DNA of 64,000 nucleotides, taken from assembly GCA_016858145.1 (NCBI GenBank), contig JAEHOE010000068.1, forward strand, positions 186,001 through 250,000, in the 5' to 3' direction. The notes below the pieces were generated by a model, which saw nothing but the letters and a program-made list of their open reading frames with translations, did no database searches and was not told the DNA's origin. The stretch is from Edaphochlamys debaryana (lineage: Eukaryota > Chlorophyta > Chlorophyceae > Chlamydomonadales). Below are positions 23,310 to 33,946 of this stretch, piece after piece; within the stretch, counting starts at the first letter, position 1; each line of letters starts with the position of its first letter. A program made the position numbers and the translations under genes.

Positions 23310-25531
23310 TCACGCGTCGCCGTCGCGTTCCTTCAGTTTCTAGCTTCCCAGCCTATAGCTGCGCATAACGGGCATGTAGCTGCTCAGAATGTCTCAGTGG
23401 GAATGCAGGGCTTGCGGAAAGCCGAGGCTGCAATTCTCAATATGGTGCGAGCGTGAACCCAAGCGTGGTTGTCCAGGTTAATATCATCTTTAGCAGCACA
23501 TAGCAGGCGAGGCCCCAGGGCGCGACTGTGGGTGTGTACGAGTCGCGAAACTGTGCAGCGCCATGGAAGGCGAGGTGGATGGACGACCTCGGCCACGCAC
23601 TCGCCCCGCCCCCCTCGCCCGGCTCGCCACCCCTGTCCTCACCATGTGTCCCCACCGCAGCCAGTGCACTGGAGGCTGCGCTTTAGCACCTTCATTTCCA
23701 TCCTCACGGGGGTCCTCGCAGCTCAGGGTGTCGACATGCCCGTCTCGTGCGTGGCTGCTTCACCGTCAAACCCCCTCGCCCTCCCCCACCCCCAGGCCAG
23801 ACAGGCTGAAACCCGGGCTGATCAGACAGGCTGCACTGGCTGCAAGGGATGACAAGTTTTGAAGCTAGTTTATATCATTTTCGTAGGCGATGCAAAACGC
23901 CTGGCTGCGGGTCTGGGGTGGATAGAGTGCCTGGGGTCTCGGGTGGATGGAGGAAACTTCGCCGCCCTTAGGGTGGAGCAGGGACTTTCTCAAATGACCC
24001 CTTCGAGGCGTGTGGGCAGGCGCAGGGGGTTTTGATTCGCTCGGTTCAGTTCACTGGGCTGCGCCGTGGATTGGCGCCTTTCCTAACTGGTCACGCGCCG
24101 GCCCCAGCAGCAGGACCTGCACGCGCAACCTAGGTACCGGTACTAGTCTTCCTGCAACGCCGCGCTTGAGCTTGCCTCGAGCGCTAGCCCTGCTCCCCCT
24201 CGCTTGCCGCCGCTGCCCCCGCAGGCGGTCATGATGGGTCCTTCCTGATGGCCTGCCGCCTCCCCCGTGAGGTGCGTGGGGCCCACGCAGAGCGCTGCAG
24301 TGAGTGGCCCGCTGGCTAGCCCCGCTGACTCGGCCCTCGGAGGGCGGGGCTCCTCGTGGCCGAGGGCCGAGGCAGCGCCAGCTGCTGTTTGAACTGCCTA
24401 TCTGTCTGTGATGGCTTGCCCGGCCGGCCCACGCGCATGCATGCATTTCCTCCCGCGGCCCCCCGTCTCGCTAGCTCCGCCTCCCCACGGCGGCACCGCA
24501 CCCCGCCCAAGCGGACGCTGCCCAAGCCGCCCACGGCCGACCCGAGCCAGGTCTTCGCAGCTGCCAGCATGGCTGCAGCCAACACGTGGCCCGTGATGAC
24601 GTGACGCACCCGTCAATGTTATTAATAGTAGGCTACGGCGGGCAGGACCCAAGTCGTCTCCGGGGGGCCCTGGCTTGTGTCAAGGGGACGGCCTGGGGGC
24701 CCGCCGGGAGCCTCCCGTCGCGCTTTGCACGCCGGTGTATGCCCATGCCGTGCTCCATCCGTCTCCGCACTAGCACCCTGCCTTGGCCCGCCGCCCCATT
24801 CCGTCGCCCCGCCCGCCGCCCAGGCCTCCTGGGACCCGGTACTGTCCGTGCGACTGGACAAGCACCTGCGCTTGTCGCTCGGGTGCACACGATGCAATGG
24901 GCTGCACCTGCTCTTCATGGCGGAGCTGCTGGACGGAGACGTACACCGCCATGAACGCCATGGGCGCCGTCTTCAGGGCAGCCAAGGCCTGCCGCAAGCA
25001 GCAGGCGGCCAATGCCGGAACCCCGGCCACCCACATAACGGGGGCCGACGGTGCGGCCGAAGGCTGGGGGCGAGGTCGTGGGGCGCGGTGGAGGTCTTGT
25101 GGTGCTCCTCGTTGCAGGGGGGCAGCATGCGAGTGCGTGGGTTGAGCAAGCGGGTCATGGGACACCGTAGACACGTCTTCCTAGGTGCCGGGGTGCGTGC
25201 TGCCTGCATACCCGCTGTGTCACGTTGTGGCTGCTGCGTGCCAGGACAGCAGATGTTGGTGATGGAGGGGGGGCTGGGGAGCGGCGACTGTTATCAGGAG
25301 GGCATTAATGTGAGTTGTCTGAGGGACAGGGGGATTGCAGCTCGCATTGCGGAGGGGCGGGTGGAGCGAGGGTTTGTGGAGTCGGGGATAGATGATACCC
25401 TGCAAGTGTCACCGTGCACCCACGCATATGCCGTGTTGCACTACGTTTGTACTACTGGGGAGGGGGAGGGGGGGGGGGGCGAGCGCATCCTGGCCTGGGC
25501 TGCCTCGCCAGCACGTGCTCCGCCAGATCCA
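23310..25531. other. Copy C upstream region and unassigned sequence
   Basis: The first few hundred bases above 23310 should be the promoter and 5' UTR of C. A + strand open stretch at 24677-25570 is long but has no recognisable domain, signal or splice pattern and starts on a non-ATG codon. I do not call it a gene. Inverted features of the MITE begin at 25540. Confidence 0.45.
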
Positions 25532-25539
25532 CCCCCACG

Positions 25540-26009
25540 CAGCGTTGCTATCTTATTTTGGCGTAGTTAAGTCTTCCAGGGACAAACCCCCCTGAGTGGG
25601 CCGAATTAGCTAAGTGCGTGTAAGGACTGTGGCGCTGCAGCCGGCCTTATTAGCCAAGTGACGGCCCAATTAGCCAAGTGACGGACAGGGGGCGGCGCAG
25701 GCACAATGAGTCCTTTCTCTCAGGTAGGGTGCCAACAGGTCTGCGCAGGTTGCGACACACGCCCTACGCCCACAAGAAGGCGCTTCATCCATGCACACAC
25801 CCTGCCGCGCGGCTCTGCGGGTTGCCAGCCCTACCTATCGGGTCCACGCCTTGCTCACACCCCAAAGATTAGCTAAGTACTAGCAAGGAAACGAGGTGCC
25901 TTGGCCGGAAAACTAGCCAAGTTCCTCAGGGACAAAAGTCTCAGATTCCAGGAATTAGCCAAGTTCACTTGGCTAAAAAAACGTAAACTTCGCTAAGATA
26001 GCAACACTG
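25540..26009. mobile_element. hAT-type non-autonomous element (MITE), 470 bp
   Basis: Terminal inverted repeats are CAGCGTTGCTATCTTA (25540-25555) and, reading inwards on the other strand, CAGTGTTGCTATCTTA (25994-26009), 15 of 16 identical. An exact 8-bp direct repeat, CCCCCACG, lies immediately outside at 25532-25539 and 26010-26017. An 8-bp target duplication with CAG-type termini is the hallmark of the hAT superfamily. There is no transposase ORF. The interior carries six direct copies and one inverted copy of TTAGCYAAGT (one copy begins with C), reminiscent of subterminal transposase-binding repeats. Confidence 0.88.
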
Positions 26010-26017
26010 CCCCCACG

Positions 26018-27133
26018 GGTGTCAGCTCCCAGCCTTCCTCCGCAGCAGCACGAGTCCCCAGCTACCCCACATCCTCGCTTCCTCACGGTCCTCCTCCTTG
26101 GCCGCAACCGAGCACTTTCCAGGCGGTGCCAGGAGGTGTGGGCTAGCCCACACCCACCACCCCCCGCCTCACACACACCCGCCCCCTTAACACCCGCCCC
26201 CTGCCGGGGGCGTCCCATTATTGTTATTATGCCAGGCGCGCGTGGGCTTGCTGACTAAGGACCTGCTACTGCTACGAACACTCCTCCTTCGGGTCTCCTC
26301 CGCTGAGGAGAGAGCTGCGGCCCGGGACGCCCGCCCACCGTCACGGCGGGCGCAAGGTAGGGCCCGGTGCCTTGCCTTGCGCTTGCTGCCTGGCGGCCTG
26401 CCCCGGCGGCGCACGCATTGGCTCTGCCGAGGCCGCCAGCTGCCAGCCGCGAGCGAGACTAGCCACAAGGAATCACCCCGCTGCCCACGGCCTGCGCGGC
26501 CATGCATGGACTCGCTCTCCGCCAAGCAACTCATGACACCTGCGCTACAAAGGCCCCAGCGGCCGCCAGACAGTGTCAGTCAGATTGCGGTGTTGTGTGT
26601 GGGCAGGGTCACGCACACTAGTGTACCCAACAGCCGCCGATGTGTCGGTACCACTCCCCCACATGCCCCAATGACTCCTTTTCCAACGCGCCGTTGAACG
26701 GCCGACAGCCACCACCAGCCAGCCCCCCGCTATCCACCTTAATCCGCCACACGCCCCAGCCCAGCACGGATTCCATTACGAACCACCGCCAAATCCCCCA
26801 CCGCCGCCTCCACTCAGCCCCTGCACCTCCGGCGTCCGCCCCCCTTTGCACATTGAAACATCATGATGCCAGCATTAGTCAACATCAGTAAGAACTACGT
26901 ACGTGCGTGACATTGTCGGCATCCACATTAGTTTAAGCCGCCAGTCTTGCCATGCAGTGTCATAGCATTAAATCTCATTCAAGTTATGCCAGATCCGGCT
27001 GTCCAGACGACGATGAAAGGGAAGTGAAATGAACAAGGGGTAGTAAACCCTGTCTGCTGGGGCATGCCGTTCATTAATGCTTTCGCACTGGAGAATGCTG
27101 ATAGTCAGGCTGCGAGCCCCGCCCCGTGCCCTT
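26018..27133. other. Intergenic, 3' flank of copy D
   Basis: No conserved coding sequence or RNA gene was recognised. Short open frames on both strands are compositional. The region from about 26880 to 27130 is AT-richer and probably 3' UTR of D. Confidence 0.5.
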
Positions 27134-30100
27134 CTACAGAATAGCAACTTTGAAGCATGACGTGATGACGTATGAGCCCATCTGCGTCACGCCGCAGCTG
27201 CCAATCAATGGATCGGTCCTGAGCTGACAGATGCCGTTGTAGAAATAGACAAACAGCAGGCATTCAGCGTCGTCCTCGCAGAACTGCCGGCACTCAGCTG
27301 TGGATGAAGCTGCGAGGAAATGATAAGAGCATCCCCTTAAAAAAGGAAAAGGAAGGGGTACAGCAAGTGACCCCAACAGGCCCCATCCATCTATCACCCA
27401 CCCACCCTGACTTACCAGCATAGCCCCAAGTGCAGTCCGTCACGCCCACGACGTTGCCTGAAACGTCCCAGCTGTCAACACACCAGTAGTTTTCTGCGGC
27501 GCGCAGTAGGCATGAATATGAACAACTCAACATCTGCAATGTACCTGGACATCTAGTTGCTTGCTCCATCCATCCGCAGAACGCGCTACCCGCCCGGTGC
27601 TAGCTCGCGCAATCGCAAGCTTGCTTAAGATACCTGTCTTGCTGAGCCTGCTGCCGAGGTGACTCACCGTAGTTGGCCCTGGTCCAGCAGACGTCATTGA
27701 CCTGATCGGCAGGGCCATTGACGCCGGATGAGCCAGAGACGGGCTGGTCTTTCAGGTAGCATTCACCGTTGTTCAGTAGCACCGAGAAGACACACCTGAG
27801 GCATGCCATGGAGGGCGTGCACATCAACACAACAATGTGGATCGCCCATACACAAAGCTGATAAGAGCAATACTAGAATGCTAGAAGTCAACTTACCGAG
27901 CATCAACCTCGCAGGCCTGGCGACACTGGTCCCGGCTGGTCCCTGCTGTCAGGAAGCCAATATCTTTTCCCATGACATCACGAGCGTAGTAACACCATGA
28001 AGACGTGAACATTGTCAAGGTTGCCGGGGCTCTGGGAGGTGGTGCGGGGCTTGGGGGTGGCGACCGTAAGGGCGGGGTTGATAGCACTGGAGGCGAAGGG
28101 CTAGGTCTTGGAGGGGGTACAGGCGAAGGAGGCCGTGGGTATGGTGGCTTTGGAGGTTGGGGCCGTGGGGGTATCGGGGGTGAAGGCGGGCGGGGCGGAG
28201 GAGCTGGGGGCTTCGGTAATGGTGGGCTAGGGGGGCGCGGAGAAGGGGGCCGAGGAGGCCTTGGGGCTGGGGGCGCCGGAGGTCTTGGGAACGGGGGCTT
28301 TGGTACGGGAGGCTTCGGTGGCGCTGGTGGACGTGGAAATGGCGGCATGGGTGGTGGTTTAGGCGAGGGTGACGGCGGAGTTGGGGGCTTCGGCGGCGGC
28401 GAAGGTGGCTTTGGAGGGGCCGGGGTTGGCGGAGGCATGATTCGTGTGTAAAGGCAGTAGCCTCGGGTGGACACCTGAAACCTGACGCTGCTCTTCAGCA
28501 ATCCTAACTTCAGGCTCTTTGCAAATGTGAAGCCTGCACACCCTGGAAGCCTGCTGCAGTATGAGGCCACGAGCCACGCCTCGGTGTTCACGTAGGCTTC
28601 TCCCTCCATGTTGAACTCTGACGGAATATCAAGATCCCTGGAGACCTTGTATCCATCAACAAACGGGCATCTGCGGGCATAGCGGGGAATGCAAGGCACG
28701 AATCAATCTAGGCGGGCCGGGTCGTACGAAGGGTGAGCCAGCGGCAAGGCAAGGAAGCCGCGGCGGTGAGATGAACTCACATGGTGGGGATGGGGGGCAT
28801 CCGGCACTCCGTACGGTTAAAGCGGAACCTGCACACGTCGACAAGCATGCGACGGCCCTGGCCGTCCTCCATGAGCTCTGCAGTGGGGAATGAGGACATG
28901 TGGTGCATGAGCTCTTAACATACGGCATGCTTGGTAGATTCGAGCGCGTGACGCCCAACTTGCAACAGATTGACGCCGCTCATGAACCCACCTCTGGCCT
29001 GGACCACAAGGCGGTAGGGTTCGAGCACCGTCTGCGTGCCCTGCTCAATGATGCCGATCAGATTGAACATGGGATCCTCATTCAGGGCGCTGCCGCCGGT
29101 ATCAGCCACCCGCAGCGCCTCATGGATAGACAGCTTGTCGACGTACTCCTCATCCAGCTCCCAATCGCCACCACGCCGGGATCGGAGCGACAGATATAGG
29201 TTCCTGTGGCGAAAGGTAGGGTCAAGACCGTGGTTGACATCGATCGCAAGCAAACACTCTGGCGCTCAAGCAAGCCAGCGGTGCCGGGTTGCGTAAGTTG
29301 CGCCTTACGTGGTGTAGACGTCCGCAGGTAACCAATTGGGCAGGATGCGGACGGTGACTTGGGCGGGGCCATTCTGTGTTGCGGGAATGGTGGTATTGTA
29401 GATGTTGGTAGTTGCCTCGAGAAGGAGGTTCCTGTCCAGCACGGTCAGCTGCCTCGCCCAGCCCAGGCGCAGCAGCTCCGGCGCCGAGGGGCAGGCGCTC
29501 TGGGCTGAGCCCATCCAGGTCGAGTAATCTGAATATTCTGAGCCGTCCCGCCAGCCGTGGTAGAGTCCGTAATCTGTGGCGGGCGGGATGGCTGGTTAGG
29601 CTGGTACGGGGCAGGGCTTGCTTGTCGCCGCCTATGCCGCCTACCAAACTTGGACTTGCAGCCCCTGCTTGCTACAAACCACCCAGCCACTCAATATGCT
29701 TACTGTGCAAAAGCTCTTGCATAACAGTACCGGGCTTGAAAACACCCTGCGGAGGCATGGCAGAGTGATTCCTTTAGTTCTGTCCTGCACAAGAGTCTGT
29801 CAGCCCCCATGGTCCCCAACCGACCCACCGATGCGCCGGGCTGGACCCAGGACATACGGGCACGCATCTCGGATATGCCATTGAACCGACACTCGGTACC
29901 GTATGGCATTACGATGATAATGTTGGTAAATGCGTTGAAATCTGCAACCGACATAGGCAGAGGCTTCGGGTCATTACCGCTTCCCTCCTCTTCACCCGGC
30001 AGCTATAAACAATCTTACTCCTGATCTCTGCCTTCGCAGCATCGCTTGCGAGGAGACCAGTAGTGACGTGGTCGCACATGGCTATGGACCAGCTGCAAGG

Positions 30101-33097
30101 CAGCGACAGCTCCCGGACCTGGTGAGGGCGCATATCGAGCGGCGGCCAGGTTCAGTACACAGCTCCAGTTCCAACGAAGTTTGGCCCGTCATAGGCAAGC
30201 TTACATGCGTTCAGGGGTATGGCACCTCACCTCTGAGCGGGCACGGTTTATCCTGAAACTGCCGTAGCTGCACGCGTCCAGTTGCGAAGCTACCCCCCGT
30301 GGGCCCCAGAACACGTCCGACACGGAAGCAACGTCGGCCCCGTCGTACACCCAGCACTCCTCGCTCTCAGTCAGACGGAGAACCAGTACCAGCAGGTTGA
30401 CTGTCGTGTTGGCAGCTAGACCGTTGGCCGTTGAAGGGGAAAACCTGCCGGCGCCGTGCGTGTGGGGGCTTTCAGTGACAGCGTTGTGGCAAAAGGCGTA
30501 TCGTAGTAGAGCCTTTCTGACGGTTGCAACCACTTCAGCAAGCTGTGGAACTTGAATACTCACGTGATGGTAACGTTGGACACGTTGGCACACGTGTACG
30601 CCACCAGAGGCGCCGGGGTGCAGAGCTGCGGCGGGGAACGCAGAGGACGAGGTGCGGCGAGCAAGGGGCTTGGGTTCAGACAGATCCGGCTAGCTAGCTG
30701 AAAGCTGTGTCCACTTTCCACCAGCTCCCGAGCTCACCAGGCGCACTGCGCTGCCCACGGGCACAAGCTGCTGTGTGACCGGGTTGTGCGGCTGCCCCGG
30801 CAGCAGCTGGAAGCTCATCGAGTCGTTCTGGCGGATGAGGAACCACGCCGTCTCGAAAAGGTGGTTGTCCGACATGCTCAGGGTGCCCTGCAAAGGATGG
30901 GTCAGGGCGGATCGAGAAGGTTACCCCGCTCGCCGGTGTTTTCCTGCCCATCCACCCCTTCCCCTCCTGCGCATCCTCACGGCCTGACAATTGACAAGTT
31001 GAGTTTCCGTTAAACTTACCGAGATAGGAATTGGTGCTACAGAAGCGGCCGGCGGATTGGGGGGCCTCGGCCGCCTGAGGCGATGTTGCACAGGGCGGGG
31101 TGATTTACCATGTCAGAGGAGAGAGGCGCTGGTCAAAAACCAAATGCCATGTACCATCAGCCTAATAAGCCCCACCTGGGGGGCAAAGGTGGACGCGGGG
31201 GTGATGGGGGGCGAGCAAGAGGTGACGGCGGCTTGGGCTTCGGTGGAGTGGGTGCCGGCTGCCGTGGAGGGCTGGGATTTGGCGGCGATAGCGGCGGCCG
31301 TGGGGGGCTGGGTTGAGGTGGACTGGGCGCCGGCGGCCGTGGGGGGCTGGGTTTAGGTGGACTGGGCGCCGGCGGCCGTGGGGGGCTGGGTTGAGGTGGA
31401 CTGGGCGCCGGCGGCCGTGGGGGGCTGGGTTGAGGTGGACTGGGCGCCGGCGGCCGTGGGGGGCTGGGTTTAGGTGGACTGGGCGCCGGCGGCCGTGGGG
31501 GGCTTGGCTTTGGCGGCGGTAGCGGCGGCCGTGGGGGGCTGGGCTGAGGTGGACTGGGCGCCGGCGGCCGTGGGGGGCTTGGGTTAGGTGGACTGGGCGC
31601 CGGCGGCCGTGGGGGGCTGGGATGAGGTGGACTGGGCGCCGGCGGCCGTGGGGGGCTGGGTTTAGGTGGACTGGGCGCCGGCGGCCGTGGGGGGCTGGGT
31701 TTAGGTGGACTGGGCGCCGGCGGCCGTGGGGGGCTGGGATGAGGTGGACTGGGCGCCGGCGGCCGTGGGGGGCTGGGTTTAGGTGGACTGGGCGCCGGCG
31801 GCCGTGGGGGGCTGGGTTTAGGTGGACTGGGCGCCGGCGGCCGTGGGGGGCTGGGATGAGGTGGACTGGGCGCCGGCGGCCGTGGGGGGCTGGGTTTAGG
31901 TGGTTTGCGCGCCGGCGGCCGTGGGGGGCTGGGATGAGGTGGACTGGGCGCCGGCGGCCGTGGGGGGCTTGGGTTAGGTGGACTGGGCGCCGGCGGCCGT
32001 GGGGGGCTGGGTTTAGGTGGACTGGGCGCCGGCGGCCGTGGGGGGCTGGGATGAGGTGGACTGGGCGCCGGCGGCCGTGGGGGGCTTGGGTTAGGTGGAC
32101 TGGGCGCCGGCGGCCGTGGGGGGCTGGGCTTTGGCGGCGGTAGCGGCGGCCGTGGGGGGCTGGGTTGAGGCGGACTGGGCGCCGGCGGCCGTGAGGGGCT
32201 GGGTGGTTCTGGTGGTTTGGGTGCCGGCAGCCGTGGGGGAAGCATGCCCGGGGGCTGTGGTGGGCTCGGGGCTTGGGCTGGTGGTGCAGGCGGCTTGGGA
32301 CTAGGCGGGCGCGCTGGTCCTGTGGGTTCGCAGGACAGGCCAAGCAGGGATAAGAACAGGCGTGCCAGGCAAGCGAGTGCGCAAGGGCAAGGGTGCTCGG
32401 GGAACCAGCCGCCTGCTGCCCAGGGCACGCATGGCAACAACTGAAGCAGGGAGGTTGGATAAGGCAACGCGAGCGCATCGATCTACTGCCCCTGACTCGT
32501 GCCGGCCAGGTTTGTAGGCCTCGGCTTCGTCCCCGCTATGGTGACAGCCTGGGGGCCTGCCTCTGCCATACTACGTGCTGTCCAGCTCTGACTGGCAGGG
32601 TTGCGGCCTCACATGGCGGGTTGGGCCCGAGAGCCTATGTCGCTAGGAGGGTTGGGAAGGGGACTTCCCATAGTCCGTGTTGACGGCATGCTAGTAGGCC
32701 AGGGTGCTCAGGCCCTTACGAGAGTGAAAGCTGCTCTAAGGTCGGATGTCACCCCGGTGGCATCCCAGGGCACGTCCCAGGGGCTGCCAACCCGGGCGAC
32801 ACACCAGGAGTTGCCACGGGCTGCCAACCCGGGTGGGCCCCGGGTGGTCCCTGTCTCTCGCCAGCACCTCTGGCCTGTAAGCCTGTAAGCGTGTGCCCCT
32901 ACGTATTGCGCACGGTTTGACATGCGTGCGCGACGCGTGCCCCGAAACGACGCCGACCGTAGGCCCGCTGTCGCCGGGGCCAGGCCCCGACCCCGGCGCG
33001 TCGCCGACGCCCCTGTCCCACCTTGCGCTTGTGCTATGTACAAAGACGTTGCGAGCAGTGCCAGCGCCAGCGCCCAGGCCGTGAGCTCGGTCCTCAT
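27134..33097 (-). CDS. Secreted M11 (gametolysin/VMP-like) metalloprotease with PAN domains, without lectin modules (copy D)
   Basis: Exon 1 (33022-33097) encodes the signal peptide [20 protein letters not shown] and ends in phase 1. Exon 2 (31176-32319) is a long Pro-rich repeat, exon 3 is 31020-31074 and exon 4 is 30738-30887 ([15 protein letters not shown]). The catalytic region runs to about 28990. It contains [15 protein letters not shown] spliced to YGLYHGW (zinc motif QELLHNYGLYH), the Met-turn-like YSTWMG, and [13 protein letters not shown]-like domain starting [12 protein letters not shown] and a second Pro-rich linker (about 28015-28680) follow. The linker then runs straight into a PAN domain ([14 protein letters not shown]), and the protein ends [14 protein letters not shown]. 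Unlike B and C it has neither the F-type lectin nor the jacalin-like domain, and nothing at the expected place suggests degraded copies. It is probably a matrix protease that depends on PAN modules for localisation. Confidence 0.85.
31300..32190 (-). repeat. Coding minisatellite, about 24 units of 36-39 bp in copy D exon 2
   Basis: The exon encodes about 24 tandem units of APSPPxPSPPRPP, where x is mostly K, H, N or Q, with occasional [12 protein letters not shown] variants. The + strand shows the unit as GGCGGCCGTGGGGGGCTGGG plus a short variable piece. Because units are multiples of 3, other frames also stay open and give spurious proteins such as [12 protein letters not shown] repeats. Confidence 0.9.
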
Positions 33098-33946
33098 CGC
33101 CGCGCGCGTCGCGTTCAACTTTGCCTGTAATAAGCCACAGTTTCTAGCTTCCTGGCTTGCAGAAGCATGTCAACTACATGAACAACAGCGGTTTGAGAAC
33201 GCCCGTGCTGGAGGTGAACGTTTGTTGAGTTATAGAGCGCTGCCAAAGCTTGAAGAGCCTTGAAAGAAGAGTAAGAAAGGCAGTAGCAGACAAATGGCTG
33301 GAGGCAGGAAGCACACCTCAGGTGTACGAGACAAACGTCGTTACCCCTTCGTCCAGGGGTGCCTTCGTCGTCGCCCGGACTAGGGTGCACGGCCCCTGCG
33401 AGCCCCGGCCCGCCTTGAATGCCGCCGCCTGCTGGCAAGGGCTTCTGGGGTCAAGTCAATGTGCAGCTATCGGGTCTGGCCAATTCAAGGCCTTCTGGGA
33501 TGAATGTCCTGCGTGCTGTGCCAGCCAGGCGCGTAGTCCCGACAGCAGGGGGGTGACATGCACGGCTCAGGAGGATACGTCATCCTTACACGGCCTTGGC
33601 CAGCCTCGTCCTCGGCGGAGACATTTCAACAACAGCCGAGTAACCACTTGTCCATGCACACCGGTCACGCCCACACGTTACTCAGGCAAGCCGGTGACGT
33701 CCTTCGTTCGTCTTGCTGTGGCCCTCCTCCAGCCCATTCGCCCAGCGAGGTGCATCCAGCCCGCGCCACTCAGTACGAATCCCGGTCGAGCTCAGAGCTC
33801 GCCAAAGCCGCCTCACGCTCTGCACCACCCTCAGCCAGCGCCACCGACAGCCGCTTATCTTATGTCCCGGCATGCATCCCCGCCATGCGATACCTCGCTC
33901 GCGCCTGCGGCAGTCCTCCACGCTGCAAGCCCGCCAGTCCCGGCCC
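33098..33946. other. Copy D upstream region and 3' UTR of the SYLF gene
   Basis: No gene was recognised. The left part should hold the promoter of D. The right part is the 3' UTR of the leftward-transcribed SYLF gene, with a TGTAA signal on the - strand at 33586-33590. Confidence 0.5.
33586..33590 (-). promoter_or_regulatory. Candidate TGTAA polyadenylation signal (SYLF gene)
   Basis: TGTAA on the - strand, about 357 bp past the stop codon. TGTAA is the usual volvocine polyadenylation signal. Position is plausible; no other support. Confidence 0.4.

Noticed and set aside
31313..32143. Repeated [12 protein letters not shown] protein and CRISPR-like periodicity
   Set aside because: The 39-bp periodicity is a coding minisatellite with no unique spacers, in a eukaryotic genome.
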